Counted from the first letter of the stretch, positions 39,020-48,249 are shown. The stretch is DNA of 64,000 nt from Luteimonas endophytica (GCF_029887875.1 NZ_JARXRM010000045.1:296409-360408), one strand, 5' to 3'. Program-made: numbers and translations. The notes: generated by a model not told the origin, from the letters alone.

Positions 39020-39784
39020 TCAGGGAGCGGAAGGATACCCGGTGACGATCCTATAGCCGATGTCCAGCCGGTCGGAGCGCTCCAGCACCAGCCGCACCGA
39101 GAACACGTCGACCGCCTCGCTGGCGCCGCGGGCCACCGAAATCCCGGTGCTGGCGTCGAAGCGGGCGTCGACCACCAGGCGGTTGCCGCCGGCGCCGTCG
39201 CGCCAGGCCTCGATGCGATCCTGGTGCTCGTCCAGGGTCTGGGCCACGAAGTGCTCGGCCTCGGGCAGGTCGCGGAAGCTGGAGGCGGCGCTGATGTTCT
39301 CGTTGCGCACGCGCTCTAGCAACGACTGCTCGGTCTTGCCGACATGGCGTTCGATCAGATGGCCCCCGGCGTCCTCGTGGGCCTGCAGGCCGCCGCCGGG
39401 CACTTCGCTTCCCGGCAGTGGCGATTGGGCCGGGCCCAGGTGGTCGTCGAGCCGCGCCAACGTAGCGTCCAGCGCCTCCCGTTCCACCGCGCTCAGCGCT
39501 TCGGTCGGCAGTTGCCCGAGCGCCTCGCGGATCCGCCCCAGCAGCGGATCCAGCTCTTCGGCGAACAGGGGCGCCTGCGATGCCAGGTCGATGGCGTCGC
39601 CGGTCTGCGCGAGGAAATCGCCCAGGCCGCCACGGGCGACGATGTCTTCGAGTTCGCGCTGCAGGTCGCCCTCCGCGACCAGCTGCAGCGGCGACGGGGT
39701 CGCGCCGATGCATGGCGGCGGCGCTGCGGCGGGGAGGGCATGGAACGCGGTCGGGCTGGCGGCGTCCAAGGGCGGGTTCTCCAA
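39020..39784 (-). CDS. toxin with C-terminal bacterial RNase A-like (CdiA-CT) domain
   Basis: 254 residues. The last ~120 match the bacterial RNase A fold of CdiA-CT toxins: GGLQAHEDAGGHLIERHVGK at 131-150 (His136, His142, His147, Lys150), then ISAASSFRDLPEAEHFVAQT at 164-183 and the closing YRIVTGYP near 244-251. The first 130 residues are helical, Pro/Ala-rich and unrelated to the two-partner CdiA stick, with no signal peptide. So this is a short orphan or cargo-type toxin rather than a CdiA tip on a large filament. The CdiI_2 gene follows 47 bp downstream. Likely degrades tRNA or other RNA in target cells; substrate unknown. Confidence 0.8.
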   Translation of the reverse strand: MENPPLDAASPTAFHALPAAAPPPCIGATPSPLQLVAEGDLQRELEDIVARGGLGDFLAQTGDAIDLASQAPLFAEELDPLLGRIREALGQLPTEALSAVEREALDATLARLDDHLGPAQSPLPGSEVPGGGLQAHEDAGGHLIERHVGKTEQSLLERVRNENISAASSFRDLPEAEHFVAQTLDEHQDRIEAWRDGAGGNRLVVDARFDASTGISVARGASEAVDVFSVRLVLERSDRLDIGYRIVTGYPSAP

Positions 39785-39938
39785 GAGTGCAGGCAGGCCG
39801 CAGGGTAGGCATGCGCGCCGGCGCGGAACAGCTGGTGGCGTCCCTAGGTCGCCGCGTCGCGATGCGACTACCGGGTACCTGTTGTTCAGCGCACGTATCG
39901 GATCATGTACGGTTTCCGGCGCTTCACCGAGCTACGCG

Positions 39939-42272
39939 ATGTCCGAGTTTCCGGATCCACCCGAGCCCGCGCCCGCGGATCGCGCGCGCGTCGGCGAGGG
40001 GCTGGTGTGTTTTTCCGTCCGCGAGATCACCATGCCCGGCGCGCGCCGGCCCCGGCGCGTGGCGCCGAAGGCCCTGGCGGTGCTGCGGGTACTCGCCGAG
40101 CAGCCGGGGCGGGTGGTGAGCCGCGCCGAACTGCTCGACAGGGTCTGGCCCGGGACCCTCCCCACGGACGACGTGCTCACCCAGGCGGTGACCCAGTTGC
40201 GCAAGGCCTTCGCCGCCGACGCTGGCGAGGCCGGCCGGAGCTACATCGAGACCATCGCCAAGAGCGGCTACCGGCTGGTGGCCGATGTCGAATGGCTGCG
40301 GGAGAGCGCGCCGATAGCCGCCGCGCCTCCGCCGGACCCTGCCGGGGACGGCAAGACCCGGGAGCCGATGCCGGACACGCCGCCGCTACCGGTGGTGGTG
40401 GCCGCCGCCCGTCGGCGGCCGCGCGTGCCAATGGCGGGCATGTTCGCCGTGATCGGCGCCGCTCTGGTGCTGATCCTGGCGGCGACGCTGGTTCTGCTGC
40501 CCGACGGGGTGCCGGCCCATGCCGCTGCGCCATTTCCGACGGTGCCCGGCACCGCCCCGGATCTGCCGTACCGGCTGATCACTTCGAGGCCGGGCTTCGA
40601 GCTGGCACCGACCTTGTCGCCGGACGCCTCGATGGTGGCCTACACCGCCACCCGGCCGGACCGTCCCGGCACGGTGGTGCTGGTGCAGACCACCAGCAGT
40701 GCGGTGCCGCGGCTGCTGAGCGACCCCGGCCCCGATGCCTACGACGGCTTGCCGACCTGGTCGCCCGATGGTCGCGAGGTCGCGTTCGCGCGCACCTGGC
40801 GCGATGGACGCTGCGCGGTGCTCGTGGTGGCCGCCAGCGGCTCCGGATCGCCCCGGGAGGCGGCGCGATGCGATGGGATCGATCTGCTGAGCTTCAGCTG
40901 GACCCCGGACGGTGGCGGGCTGGTGTTCGGCAGCAACGGCGAGTCGGACGCCCCGGGGATCCGCCTGCTGGACCTCGCGTCCGGCACCTGGAGCCGGCTC
41001 CGCTACCCGGTCGCGCCCGACGACTTCGACTATGCGCCACGCTATTCGCCCGACGGCGCCTGGATCGGATTCATCCGCAACCCGCAACTCGGCGACCTCT
41101 GGCGGGTCCCCGCCGCGGGTGGCCAGCCGCAGCGGCTGACCTCGCTGGGCGCCGAGCTGCGCGGCTGGAACTGGCTGCCGGACGGCCGCGCCATCGTGTT
41201 CTCCCAGCGCGTGGACAGCCAGGCGCGGCTCTACCGGCTCGATCTGGACAGCGGTGCGGTCAGCGATCTCGGGCTCGACGACGCGCAGGGGCCGGCGGTG
41301 GCCGCGCGCGTTCCGGCGCTGGCGTTCGTGCATCGGCGGGCGCGTTTCGCCATCCACCGGATCGACCCGGTGGCGTTGCCGGACGGCCCGGTGTTCCGCG
41401 AGCGGCTGTTCGAGTCCAGCGGCCGCGATACCCAGCCCATGGTCTCGCCCGACGGTCGGCAACTGGTGTTCACCTCGGACCGGTCCGGCAGGTTCGAGCT
41501 TTGGCATGCGGAGCTGTCCCGCCCAGAATCGCTCCGGCCGATCCTGGGGCTGCGGCCGGATACGCGCCAGCCTGCGGCGTGGTCCGCCGACAGCACGACC
41601 CTGCTGGTGGCCGGGCGCGACCGTGCCGGCGCGCCGGCGATCTTCGAGGTCGAGCCGGCGACGGGCCGTGCGGTTCGGCTGCCGGTGCCGGCGGAACACC
41701 CGTTGCAGGCACTCTATGTCGCCGACCCGGCGCATCTGCTTGTCGCCACCGAGGGCGGCAGCGGGCACACGCGGCTGGTTCTGTTCGACCGCGGCACGAT
41801 GCCGTGGCGGGAGCTGCAGGCGGTGGAGGGGGTCTCGCAGGCGCGCTTCGATCCGGCGCGCGGGCGGGTGCTGTTCTCCAGCCTGGCGGGCAACGGGCTG
41901 TGGGAAGCCGCGCCCGACCTGGCGCCACGCAGCATCCGCCAGATCGGGGCCGGCGTCCCGACGCGCGCGCGCTACCGGACCTGGGCGGTGACCGGCGACG
42001 GCGGCATCGACTACCTCGATCACACCTACGGCTGCCGATCGCGGTTGATGCGCCAGGCCGGCGACGGCTCGCGGAAGGCCAGCTGCCTGGATACGGACCG
42101 GCTCGCCAGCACCAACGGCTTCAGCACCGACCCGCGCACCGGTGCGGTCTATGTGTCGCTGGGCGTGGAGGACGGCAGCGACATCGCCTTCATGAGGCTC
42201 CAGGAAGCTCCCGATCCGATCCTCTCCAGGTTCGCCAACTGGCTGTATTCATTGGGTAAATCAGTTTCGTAG
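39939..42272 (+). CDS. membrane-bound winged-helix regulator with PD40/TolB-like beta-propeller
   Basis: 777 residues. N-terminal OmpR/PhoB-type (Trans_reg_C) DNA-binding domain at about 20-112: PKALAVLRVLAEQPGRVVSR, LLDRVWPGTLPTDDVLTQAV, QLRKAF and YIETIAKSGYRLVADV. A single TM segment follows near 165-188 (MFAVIGAALVLILAATLVLL). The periplasmic remainder has repeated PD40 strands of the type LSPDASMVAYTATR, WSPDGREVAFAR, YSPDGAWIGFIR and VSPDGRQLVFTSDR, a six-bladed propeller as in TolB. CadC/ToxR-like one-component signalling from the periplasm is inferred. It is followed by an araC gene and a TonB receptor, likely targets. Start at MSEFPD has only a weak ribosome site. Confidence 0.85.
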   Translation: MSEFPDPPEPAPADRARVGEGLVCFSVREITMPGARRPRRVAPKALAVLRVLAEQPGRVVSRAELLDRVWPGTLPTDDVLTQAVTQLRKAFAADAGEAGRSYIETIAKSGYRLVADVEWLRESAPIAAAPPPDPAGDGKTREPMPDTPPLPVVVAAARRRPRVPMAGMFAVIGAALVLILAATLVLLPDGVPAHAAAPFPTVPGTAPDLPYRLITSRPGFELAPTLSPDASMVAYTATRPDRPGTVVLVQTTSSAVPRLLSDPGPDAYDGLPTWSPDGREVAFARTWRDGRCAVLVVAASGSGSPREAARCDGIDLLSFSWTPDGGGLVFGSNGESDAPGIRLLDLASGTWSRLRYPVAPDDFDYAPRYSPDGAWIGFIRNPQLGDLWRVPAAGGQPQRLTSLGAELRGWNWLPDGRAIVFSQRVDSQARLYRLDLDSGAVSDLGLDDAQGPAVAARVPALAFVHRRARFAIHRIDPVALPDGPVFRERLFESSGRDTQPMVSPDGRQLVFTSDRSGRFELWHAELSRPESLRPILGLRPDTRQPAAWSADSTTLLVAGRDRAGAPAIFEVEPATGRAVRLPVPAEHPLQALYVADPAHLLVATEGGSGHTRLVLFDRGTMPWRELQAVEGVSQARFDPARGRVLFSSLAGNGLWEAAPDLAPRSIRQIGAGVPTRARYRTWAVTGDGGIDYLDHTYGCRSRLMRQAGDGSRKASCLDTDRLASTNGFSTDPRTGAVYVSLGVEDGSDIAFMRLQEAPDPILSRFANWLYSLGKSVS

Positions 42273-42277
42273 CGGCG

Positions 42278-42316
42278 TCGTCGCGGCTTCGCGACGAATT
42301 CGCCGAAACTTCGGCG
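42278..42316 (+). repeat. two tandem hairpins after the PD40 regulator
   Basis: First: TCGTCGCG-GCTT-CGCGACGA (42278-42297), 8-bp perfect stem. Second: CGCCGAA-AC-TTCGGCG (42301-42316), 7-bp perfect stem. Six bases after the stop codon, no T-run, so perhaps transcript-end stabilising rather than terminating. Confidence 0.6.
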
Positions 42317-42351
42317 CAAGTTCCGGACTCGCATTCTCGATGCGGGCAAAT

Positions 42352-42379
42352 CCATCGGTCAGTTCCGGTCAACCGATGG
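42352..42379 (+). promoter_or_regulatory. 8-bp inverted repeat overlapping the araC-type start codon
   Basis: Arms CCATCGGT (42352-42359) and ACCGATGG (42372-42379), 12-base spacer. The right arm contains the preferred ATG (42376). It can be a protein-binding operator or an mRNA hairpin that hides the start codon. Confidence 0.55.
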
Positions 42380-43272
42380 ATTCGATCATGCACAGCACGT
42401 TCTGGGCCGACCGCGGCCAGCTGATTTCGCTCACCCCCGAGGCGGGTGCCTCGTCGGCTCCCACCAGGCGCATCGGGCTCTCCAGCCTGGGCGGCGCGAG
42501 GGCGCCCGCGGGCAGCCTGTCGATCTGGATCCAGCTGCGCGGCGGCGGCTGGGTCGAATCGCGGGAGGGCCGGTTCTGGCTCGGTACCGGGGAGTGGATG
42601 GCATTCGAGCGTGAATCCGCACCGTCGCTGCAGATGGATGCGAGGGGGCTGTGCATCGGCCTGGACATCGCCGAGGGCACGCTCGCGGGCCTGGAGCGGC
42701 TGGCCGACAGCACCCTGTACGCCGGCCGCGGCCGCCTGTCGCGGCGCGATGCGCGCGTCGCGCTGCGACTGTGGCGGGCCGCGGGCGATGCAGGCGGGGA
42801 GGCGGTGCGACCGCTCCTGCTGCACATGGTGGCCCTGCAACGCGAGCTCGCGGCCGCCGTGCGTCGCTGCCCCGGCCGCTCGCGCAGCCGCAAGCGCCAG
42901 GTGTTCGGGCGCATGCAGCGCGCGCGGCTCTATCTGGAAGGCAACAGCGACCGCGTGGTCCGCATCGGCGAGCTCGCCGATCTCACCAACTTTTCGAGCT
43001 GGTACTTCTCCAAGGCGTTCCAGAGCCTCTACGACGAGAGCCCCCAGGCGCTTTCCGCCCGGCTGCGGCTGGAACGCGCCGCCCGGTTGCTGCGCGATAC
43101 CGGCATGATGATCGGAGAGGTCGCCGCCGCGAGCGGTTTCGACAACTGCTGCAGTTTCGCGCGCGCGTTCCGGGCGCGTTTCGGGATGCCTGCGACCCGC
43201 TATCGGGAGCAAGTGCAGGCGGGCCGTATCGCGCCGCCGCCCTCGCGCCATGGCGGTCGGATCGCCTCCTGA
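42376..43272 (+). CDS. AraC-family transcriptional regulator
   Basis: 298 residues from MDSIMHSTFWADRG. The N-terminal ~175 residues are an effector/dimer domain without clear similarity (beta-rich, ending in an Arg-rich linker CPGRSRSRKRQVFGRM). The C-terminal ~100 residues are the double helix-turn-helix: RIGELADLTNFSSWYFSKAF with QSLYDESPQALSARLRLERA, then MIGEVAAASGFDNCCSFARAF and FRARFGMPATRYRE. An in-frame ATG at 42340 is an alternative start; neither has a good ribosome site, and the later ATG lies in an inverted-repeat arm. It precedes a TonB receptor on the same strand by 131 bp, so control of that receptor is inferred. Confidence 0.87.
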   Translation: MDSIMHSTFWADRGQLISLTPEAGASSAPTRRIGLSSLGGARAPAGSLSIWIQLRGGGWVESREGRFWLGTGEWMAFERESAPSLQMDARGLCIGLDIAEGTLAGLERLADSTLYAGRGRLSRRDARVALRLWRAAGDAGGEAVRPLLLHMVALQRELAAAVRRCPGRSRSRKRQVFGRMQRARLYLEGNSDRVVRIGELADLTNFSSWYFSKAFQSLYDESPQALSARLRLERAARLLRDTGMMIGEVAAASGFDNCCSFARAFRARFGMPATRYREQVQAGRIAPPPSRHGGRIAS

Positions 43273-43354
43273 TGCAGGCGCGGACCGGCAGACTCGGCAA
43301 AGCCTTCGGGCCCGCGCCGCAAAGCAGCGGTGCCCGCACCTACGTAACGTGCCC

Positions 43355-43372
43355 GATGCGTCTTAACGCATC
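43355..43372 (+). promoter_or_regulatory. 18-bp palindrome upstream of the TonB receptor
   Basis: GATGCGT-CTTA-ACGCATC, perfect 7-bp arms, 31 bp before the receptor ATG. Candidate operator or leader hairpin; ends just ahead of a TAACGT repeat (43345-43350 and 43375-43380). Confidence 0.55.
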
Positions 43373-43403
43373 ACTAACGTTGCACATTCTGGAGAGAGAA
43401 TTG

Positions 43404-46265
43404 ATGAAACTTCGCATTCCCGCGATGCGGCGGGGCCTGTTGCCTGCCGCCATCGTGACGGCGCTTTCACCGGCGATCGCTGCGGCCCAGGAACAGGCCT
43501 CCGACGCGACCACGCTGGATCGCATCGAGGTCACCGGTTCGCGCATCCGCCAGGCGAGCATCGAAACCGCCCAGCCGGTGCTGATGATCGGGCGCGAGGA
43601 AATCGAGAAGCAGGGCTTCACCACCGTCGCCGACATCCTGCAGAACCTGACTTCCGCCGGCAGCCCGGCGATCAGCCGCGGCGACGTGCTCGCTTCCGGC
43701 GAGAACGTCGGCGGCTACTACGTCGACCTGCGCAACCTGGGCGCCTCGCGCACCCTGATCCTGGTCAACGGCAAGCGCCTGGGCGCAAATACCACCGGCC
43801 TGCAGGATCTCGGCCAGATCCCGTCCTCCGCCATCGAGCGCATCGACGTCCTCAAGGACGGCGCGTCCTCGATCTACGGTTCCGACGCGATCGCCGGCGT
43901 GGTCAACATCATCACCCGCACCCGTTTCGACGGCGCCGAGGCCAATGCCTACTTCGGCCAATACGACGACGGCGGCGGCGACATCCAGACCTTCGATTTC
44001 ACCGTCGGCAGCACCAGCGATCGCGGCGGCGTCAGCCTGAGCATCGACTACGGCAAGGAAGAGCCGCTGTGGGCGCGCGACATGTGGTACGCCCGCGACG
44101 GATCGCGCGGTCCCGACTTCCCCGGCGCGGGGTGGAGCCCGGTTTCGCAGAATGGTTCCTTCTTCGACCCGGTGAGCGAGGAGTGGCTGACCCTCACGCC
44201 GGGCGCCGATCCGACCGATCCGGACAGCTACACCCCGCTGACGCCCGACCAGTACGCCAACTCCAACGAACAGATGATGGCGCGGACCGGCATCGAGCGC
44301 CGCTCGATCTACGTCGCCGGCGAGTTCGACCTGACCGACGACATCCGCTTCGTCAGCGACGCGCTCTACAACAGCCGCACCACCACCCAGCAGGTGGCCG
44401 GCTACCCCTACCAGTCGGGCTCCTTCGAGACTCCGCTCAGCGGCGACAGCGCGTTCAACCCGTATCCGGGGACCGACCTCGAGTTCCGCCGCCGCCTGTG
44501 GGAGCGGCCGCGCATTACCGAGAACGAGCTCAAGACCTACCGCGTCACGGCCGGCCTGCAGGGCGCGTTCGAGATCGGCGAGCGTTTCTGGGACTGGGAC
44601 GTCGGCGGCTCCTGGAACCGCAACGAGATGCTGAAGAACGGTCGTGGCGACGCCTCGCTCGTGGCGGCCAGGGCCGCGCTCGGTCCGTCCTTCATCAACG
44701 AGGACGGCGTGGCGCAGTGCGGCACCGTGGACGATCCGATCGCGCTGGGCACCAACTACGGCGCCGACGAATGCACCCCGTGGAACCCGCTGCAGCCCTA
44801 TGGCGCGAACGGGCCCAACGGTCTGGAGGATCCCAATGTCCAGGCGTTCCTGTTCCCCGAGTACCACGACACCGGCCTGACCGAGTCGACGATCTACACC
44901 GCCAACCTCTCCGGCACGCTGTTCACGCTCCCGGCCGGCGATCTCGGCGTCGCCGTCGGCTACGAGCACCGCAAGGAGGAAGGCCGCTTCGTCCCCGACG
45001 CCTTCAACCAGGCGGCCCTCAGCACCGGCCTGCCCGCCACCACCACGGCGGGCCAGTACTCGCTCGACGAAATGTACCTGGAGCTCAACGTGCCGCTGCT
45101 GTCCGGCGTGGCCGGAGCCGAGGAGCTCTCGCTCAGCCTGGCGACCCGCTATTCGGACTACGACACCTTCGGCGACACGCTCAACAACAAGTTCGGGCTG
45201 ACCTGGCGCCCGACCGGCGACCTGCTGGTCCGCGGCACCTGGGCCGAGGGCTTCCGCGCCCCGTCGATCGACAACCTGTACGGCGGCGTCGGCGGCTCGT
45301 TCGAGCGCTACGTGGACCCGTGCGGCAACGGCCCCGGCAACGTGGCGGGCAACGCCGCCTGCACCGCCGCCGGCGTCTCCCCGGACTACGTGCAGCTGGG
45401 CCAGGGCCTGGACCCTTGCGACAGCTTCCCGTGCCAGACCCCGTACCAGTTCCTGACCGGCTCCAATCCCAATTTGACGCCGGAGATGGCCACTTCGAAG
45501 ACCGCGGGCATCGTCTACAGCCCGCAGTGGGTCGAGGGCCTGGACCTGAGCCTGGACTGGTACTCGGTCGAGATCGAGAACCTGATCGCCGAGGATTCGG
45601 TCGACGACATCCTCACCGACTGCTACGTGCGGGGCGTCGAATCGCGCTGCGCCGGGATCGAGAGAGACCCCGAAACCGGCGTGATCACCATGCTGAACTT
45701 CGGCCTGACCAACAAGGGCCGGCTGGAGACCGAAGGCTACGATCTCGGTGTTCGCTACCGCCTGCCCGAGACCGCGTACGGCAACTTCGCGATCGACTGG
45801 CAGACCACCTACGTCAGCAAGCACGAACTGACCGCGGACAACAACCCGGACACGGTTCCGGCGCCGAGCAACTCGTTCGCCGGCTACTTCCGCACCCGTT
45901 CGAATCTGACGCTGGACTGGCAGATGGGCGATTTCGGGGCCTCCTGGACCGCCCGCTACTACTCGGGCATGAAGGAGAGCTGCGTGGTGACCGACTCGTT
46001 CGACGAGAACTACTGCGACCAGCCCGACTACGCGGCGCCCGACGTACCCGAGGGCCTGCCCCTGCGGACGGTGGGCAGCAACGTGTTCCACGATGCCCAG
46101 GTGCGCTGGAGCGCCCCCTGGGATGCCACCGTGTCGCTCGGCGCGAACAACGTCACCGACCATCGCGGTCCGCTGATGTTCACCTCGCCGAACAACCAGT
46201 TCGCGTACTACGGCGGCTTCGACGTGGGCCGTTTCGTCTACATGAAGTACCAGCAGCGCTTCTGA
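43404..46265 (+). CDS. TonB-dependent outer-membrane receptor
   Basis: 953 residues. Signal peptide to about residue 29 (PAAIVTALSPAIAAAQ); start fixed by GGAGAGAG 6-13 bp upstream. A TonB-box-like TLDRIEVTGSRIRQAS at 36-51, plug domain with TVADILQNLTSAGSPAI, LGASRTLILVNGKRLG and VLKDGASSIYGSDAIAGVVN (about 75-175), then a ~750-residue beta-barrel ending in YMKYQQRF with the terminal Phe of outer-membrane barrels. Internal paired cysteines in long loops (for example CGNGPG and CDSFPCQTP). Typical xanthomonad family member; the ligand (sugar, peptide or siderophore) cannot be read from sequence. Confidence 0.93.
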   Translation: MKLRIPAMRRGLLPAAIVTALSPAIAAAQEQASDATTLDRIEVTGSRIRQASIETAQPVLMIGREEIEKQGFTTVADILQNLTSAGSPAISRGDVLASGENVGGYYVDLRNLGASRTLILVNGKRLGANTTGLQDLGQIPSSAIERIDVLKDGASSIYGSDAIAGVVNIITRTRFDGAEANAYFGQYDDGGGDIQTFDFTVGSTSDRGGVSLSIDYGKEEPLWARDMWYARDGSRGPDFPGAGWSPVSQNGSFFDPVSEEWLTLTPGADPTDPDSYTPLTPDQYANSNEQMMARTGIERRSIYVAGEFDLTDDIRFVSDALYNSRTTTQQVAGYPYQSGSFETPLSGDSAFNPYPGTDLEFRRRLWERPRITENELKTYRVTAGLQGAFEIGERFWDWDVGGSWNRNEMLKNGRGDASLVAARAALGPSFINEDGVAQCGTVDDPIALGTNYGADECTPWNPLQPYGANGPNGLEDPNVQAFLFPEYHDTGLTESTIYTANLSGTLFTLPAGDLGVAVGYEHRKEEGRFVPDAFNQAALSTGLPATTTAGQYSLDEMYLELNVPLLSGVAGAEELSLSLATRYSDYDTFGDTLNNKFGLTWRPTGDLLVRGTWAEGFRAPSIDNLYGGVGGSFERYVDPCGNGPGNVAGNAACTAAGVSPDYVQLGQGLDPCDSFPCQTPYQFLTGSNPNLTPEMATSKTAGIVYSPQWVEGLDLSLDWYSVEIENLIAEDSVDDILTDCYVRGVESRCAGIERDPETGVITMLNFGLTNKGRLETEGYDLGVRYRLPETAYGNFAIDWQTTYVSKHELTADNNPDTVPAPSNSFAGYFRTRSNLTLDWQMGDFGASWTARYYSGMKESCVVTDSFDENYCDQPDYAAPDVPEGLPLRTVGSNVFHDAQVRWSAPWDATVSLGANNVTDHRGPLMFTSPNNQFAYYGGFDVGRFVYMKYQQRF

Positions 46266-46286
46266 TCCCCGGATCGGCGGCAACGC

Positions 46287-46319
46287 AAAAAGGGCGGGCC
46301 ATTCGGCCCGCCCTTTTTT
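46287..46319. terminator. bidirectional intrinsic terminator
   Basis: GGGCGGGCC (46292-46300), loop ATTC, GGCCCGCCC (46305-46313), T6 run at 46314-46319 on the plus strand and A5 at 46287-46291 giving a T-run on the minus strand. It ends both the TonB receptor and, from the other side, the HDOD gene. Confidence 0.92.
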
Positions 46320-46403
46320 CTTGCCCACGCCGAGGGGCGTTGCGTGTCCATCCGTGGCGCCCCCGGCGGGAGCGACGGAAGTCGCGACGAGCGCGATGCG
46401 CGC

Positions 46404-47513
46404 TCAGGCGGGGGCTTCGGCCGCCTGGCTGGCGAGCGCATCGGCGTGGTCGCGCCAGCTGCCGAAGCGGTCGATCACGCCGACCCGGCGCAGATAGTCC
46501 TCGTCGACCGGATCGCCGCTTGCCAGGGACATCGCCACGTGTACCGCGCCGGTGACCCAGAAGCTGCGCACGCTCGAGCGCGCGGGACGGCGATGGAACG
46601 CCACCGCCTCGATGATCGGCATCGGCAGGCCCCACAGGCCCAGCAGGTAGGCGCCGGCCTCGGCGTGGCCCGGAGCGTTGGCCTCGCCTTCGCCGGTGTG
46701 TTCGTTGCGCACGCCCGGCAGCAGCAGGCCGATGTCCGCCAGCAGCGCCGCGGTGGCGCCCAGCTCGGCGCTCGATTCGGGCAGCATGCGGCGGGCCAGG
46801 CGCGAGGCGAGCAGGGCGCGCTGCTGCAGGGTGGAGCGATCGACGCCGCCGGCCGGGGCCATCGAGAACACCTCGCTGGCCAGCACCAGGTCGCGCAGCG
46901 TGGATACGCCCAGCCGGGTGACCGCGGCGCGCAGGTCGGTGATCGCGCGGCCGCTGGAAAAGTACGCGGAGTTGCACAGCTGCAGTACCTTGGCCGCGAT
47001 CGCCGGATCGCCGGCGATCAACTGCGCGATCTCCGTCGAGCCGGTGTCCTCGTTCTCCTCGAGAGCGTGCATCAGCCCGAGGTACACGTGCGGTGGGGAG
47101 GGCAGGTGCTCGACCCGGCCGATGATCGCGTGCAGGCGGGGATCGTGGAGCAGTTCGCGCAGCTCCTCCAGGCAACCGACGGCTTCGAGCAGCATCTCCG
47201 GGCCCAGCGGCAGCGGCAGGAACCGGTGCGCCAGCGAGATGATCCGCGGCGGCGGCGTTTGGCCGGAGGCGATCAGGGCGATGCGCGAGGTCTCGGGGCG
47301 CAGCGTGCGGATCTGCCCGAGCAGCGTCGCTGCCGGCATGTCCGGCAGGGTCGGCGCCACCACCACGACGTCAAGCGGGCCGGCGGCGGCCGCCTCGGAG
47401 GCGGCGCTGCCGTCGGCCACCGTGACGACCTGCCAGTCGCCGTCCATCTCCGAAACCAGCTCGATCAGCCCGGGCGGGAAGCTGGCGTCGTCGCCAACGA
47501 AGAGAATATGCAA
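46404..47513 (-). CDS. receiver-like domain fused to HDOD domain
   Basis: About 369 residues. Residues 1-115 look like a degenerate CheY receiver (LHILFVGDDASFPPGL, VVVVAPTLPDMPAATLL, ALIASGQ) and lack a standard phospho-Asp context. The HDOD domain covers about 135-345: LPSPPHVYLGLMHALE, AQLIAGDPAIAAKVLQLCNSA, AAVTRLGVSTLRDLVLA, AALLADIGLLLPGV. HDOD proteins act in signalling without HD catalytic metal ligands. A TTG start at 47513 is preferred (AGGGG about 9 bp upstream) over an ATG at 47570 that adds 19 unconserved residues. Faces the TonB receptor and shares its terminator. Confidence 0.8.
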   Translation of the reverse strand: MHILFVGDDASFPPGLIELVSEMDGDWQVVTVADGSAASEAAAAGPLDVVVVAPTLPDMPAATLLGQIRTLRPETSRIALIASGQTPPPRIISLAHRFLPLPLGPEMLLEAVGCLEELRELLHDPRLHAIIGRVEHLPSPPHVYLGLMHALEENEDTGSTEIAQLIAGDPAIAAKVLQLCNSAYFSSGRAITDLRAAVTRLGVSTLRDLVLASEVFSMAPAGGVDRSTLQQRALLASRLARRMLPESSAELGATAALLADIGLLLPGVRNEHTGEGEANAPGHAEAGAYLLGLWGLPMPIIEAVAFHRRPARSSVRSFWVTGAVHVAMSLASGDPVDEDYLRRVGVIDRFGSWRDHADALASQAAEAPA

Positions 47514-47646
47514 GTTGGTATCCCCTGGTGCCGGCGGCGCAGGCGCGCGCCGGGCGTGTCGCTCCGGCAAATGTAACCAATCCGCCGCATCGGGTCATCG
47601 GTGCGGGGGGTGGAACTGTGATCGCCGTCCAAAGGCGCCGCGGCAC

Positions 47647-48177
47647 TCAGCCCTGGCGGTGGCGCTCGATGGCCTCGTTCAGGATGCGCCGGGCCTCGGC
47701 CGCGTCGCCCCAGCCATCCAGCTTCACCCACTTGCCCTTCTCCAGATCCTTGTAGTGCTCGAAGAAGTGCCCGATACGCTCGAGCCAGTGCGCCGACACC
47801 TTGTCCAGGTCGTCGACGTGGGCGTAGCCGGCGAACACCTTCTCCACCGGCACCGCGAGCAGTTTCTCGTCGCTGCCCGCCTCGTCGGACATCCGCAGCA
47901 CCCCGACCGGGCGGCAGCGGATCACCGAGCCGGGGATCAGCGGCAGCGGCAGGATCACCATCACGTCGGCCGGGTCGCCGTCGCCGCACATCGTGCCGGG
48001 GATGTAGCCGTAATTGCACGGATAGCGCATCGGAGTGGACAGCACCCGATCCACGAAGATCGCGCCGCTGGCCTTGTCGACCTCGTACTTGACCGGCTCG
48101 GCGTCCTTGGGGATCTCGATGACGACGTTGATCTCGTGCGGCGGATTGCTGCCGGTGGCGACATTGTCCAGGCCCAT
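47647..48177 (-). CDS. ppa: soluble inorganic pyrophosphatase (family I)
   Basis: 176 residues, matching the E. coli enzyme. Hydrolyses PPi to drive biosyntheses. Seen: INVVIEIPKDAEPVKYEVDK near 16, the YPCNYGYIPGTMCGDGDPAD segment with the metal-binding aspartates (family motif D-G-D-P-x-D-V), and VPVEKVFAGYAHVDDLD. Start at 48177 is chosen by family length; an upstream in-frame extension of 30 residues is unconserved. A 19-bp palindrome lies 73 bp upstream. A second, membrane-bound pyrophosphatase is encoded 3 kb away. Confidence 0.95.
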   Translation of the reverse strand: MGLDNVATGSNPPHEINVVIEIPKDAEPVKYEVDKASGAIFVDRVLSTPMRYPCNYGYIPGTMCGDGDPADVMVILPLPLIPGSVIRCRPVGVLRMSDEAGSDEKLLAVPVEKVFAGYAHVDDLDKVSAHWLERIGHFFEHYKDLEKGKWVKLDGWGDAAEARRILNEAIERHRQG

Positions 48178-48249
48178 GCGGGTACGGCTCCAGCGGGTGG
48201 GCGCGCCAGGGCGCGCCGCAGGTGAGAGATGGCGCCATTCTACGCCACT

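Noticed and set aside
36994..39784. Full CdiB/CdiA contact-dependent inhibition system
   Set aside because: There is no CdiB transporter and no long filament protein; only short toxin proteins with immunity genes.
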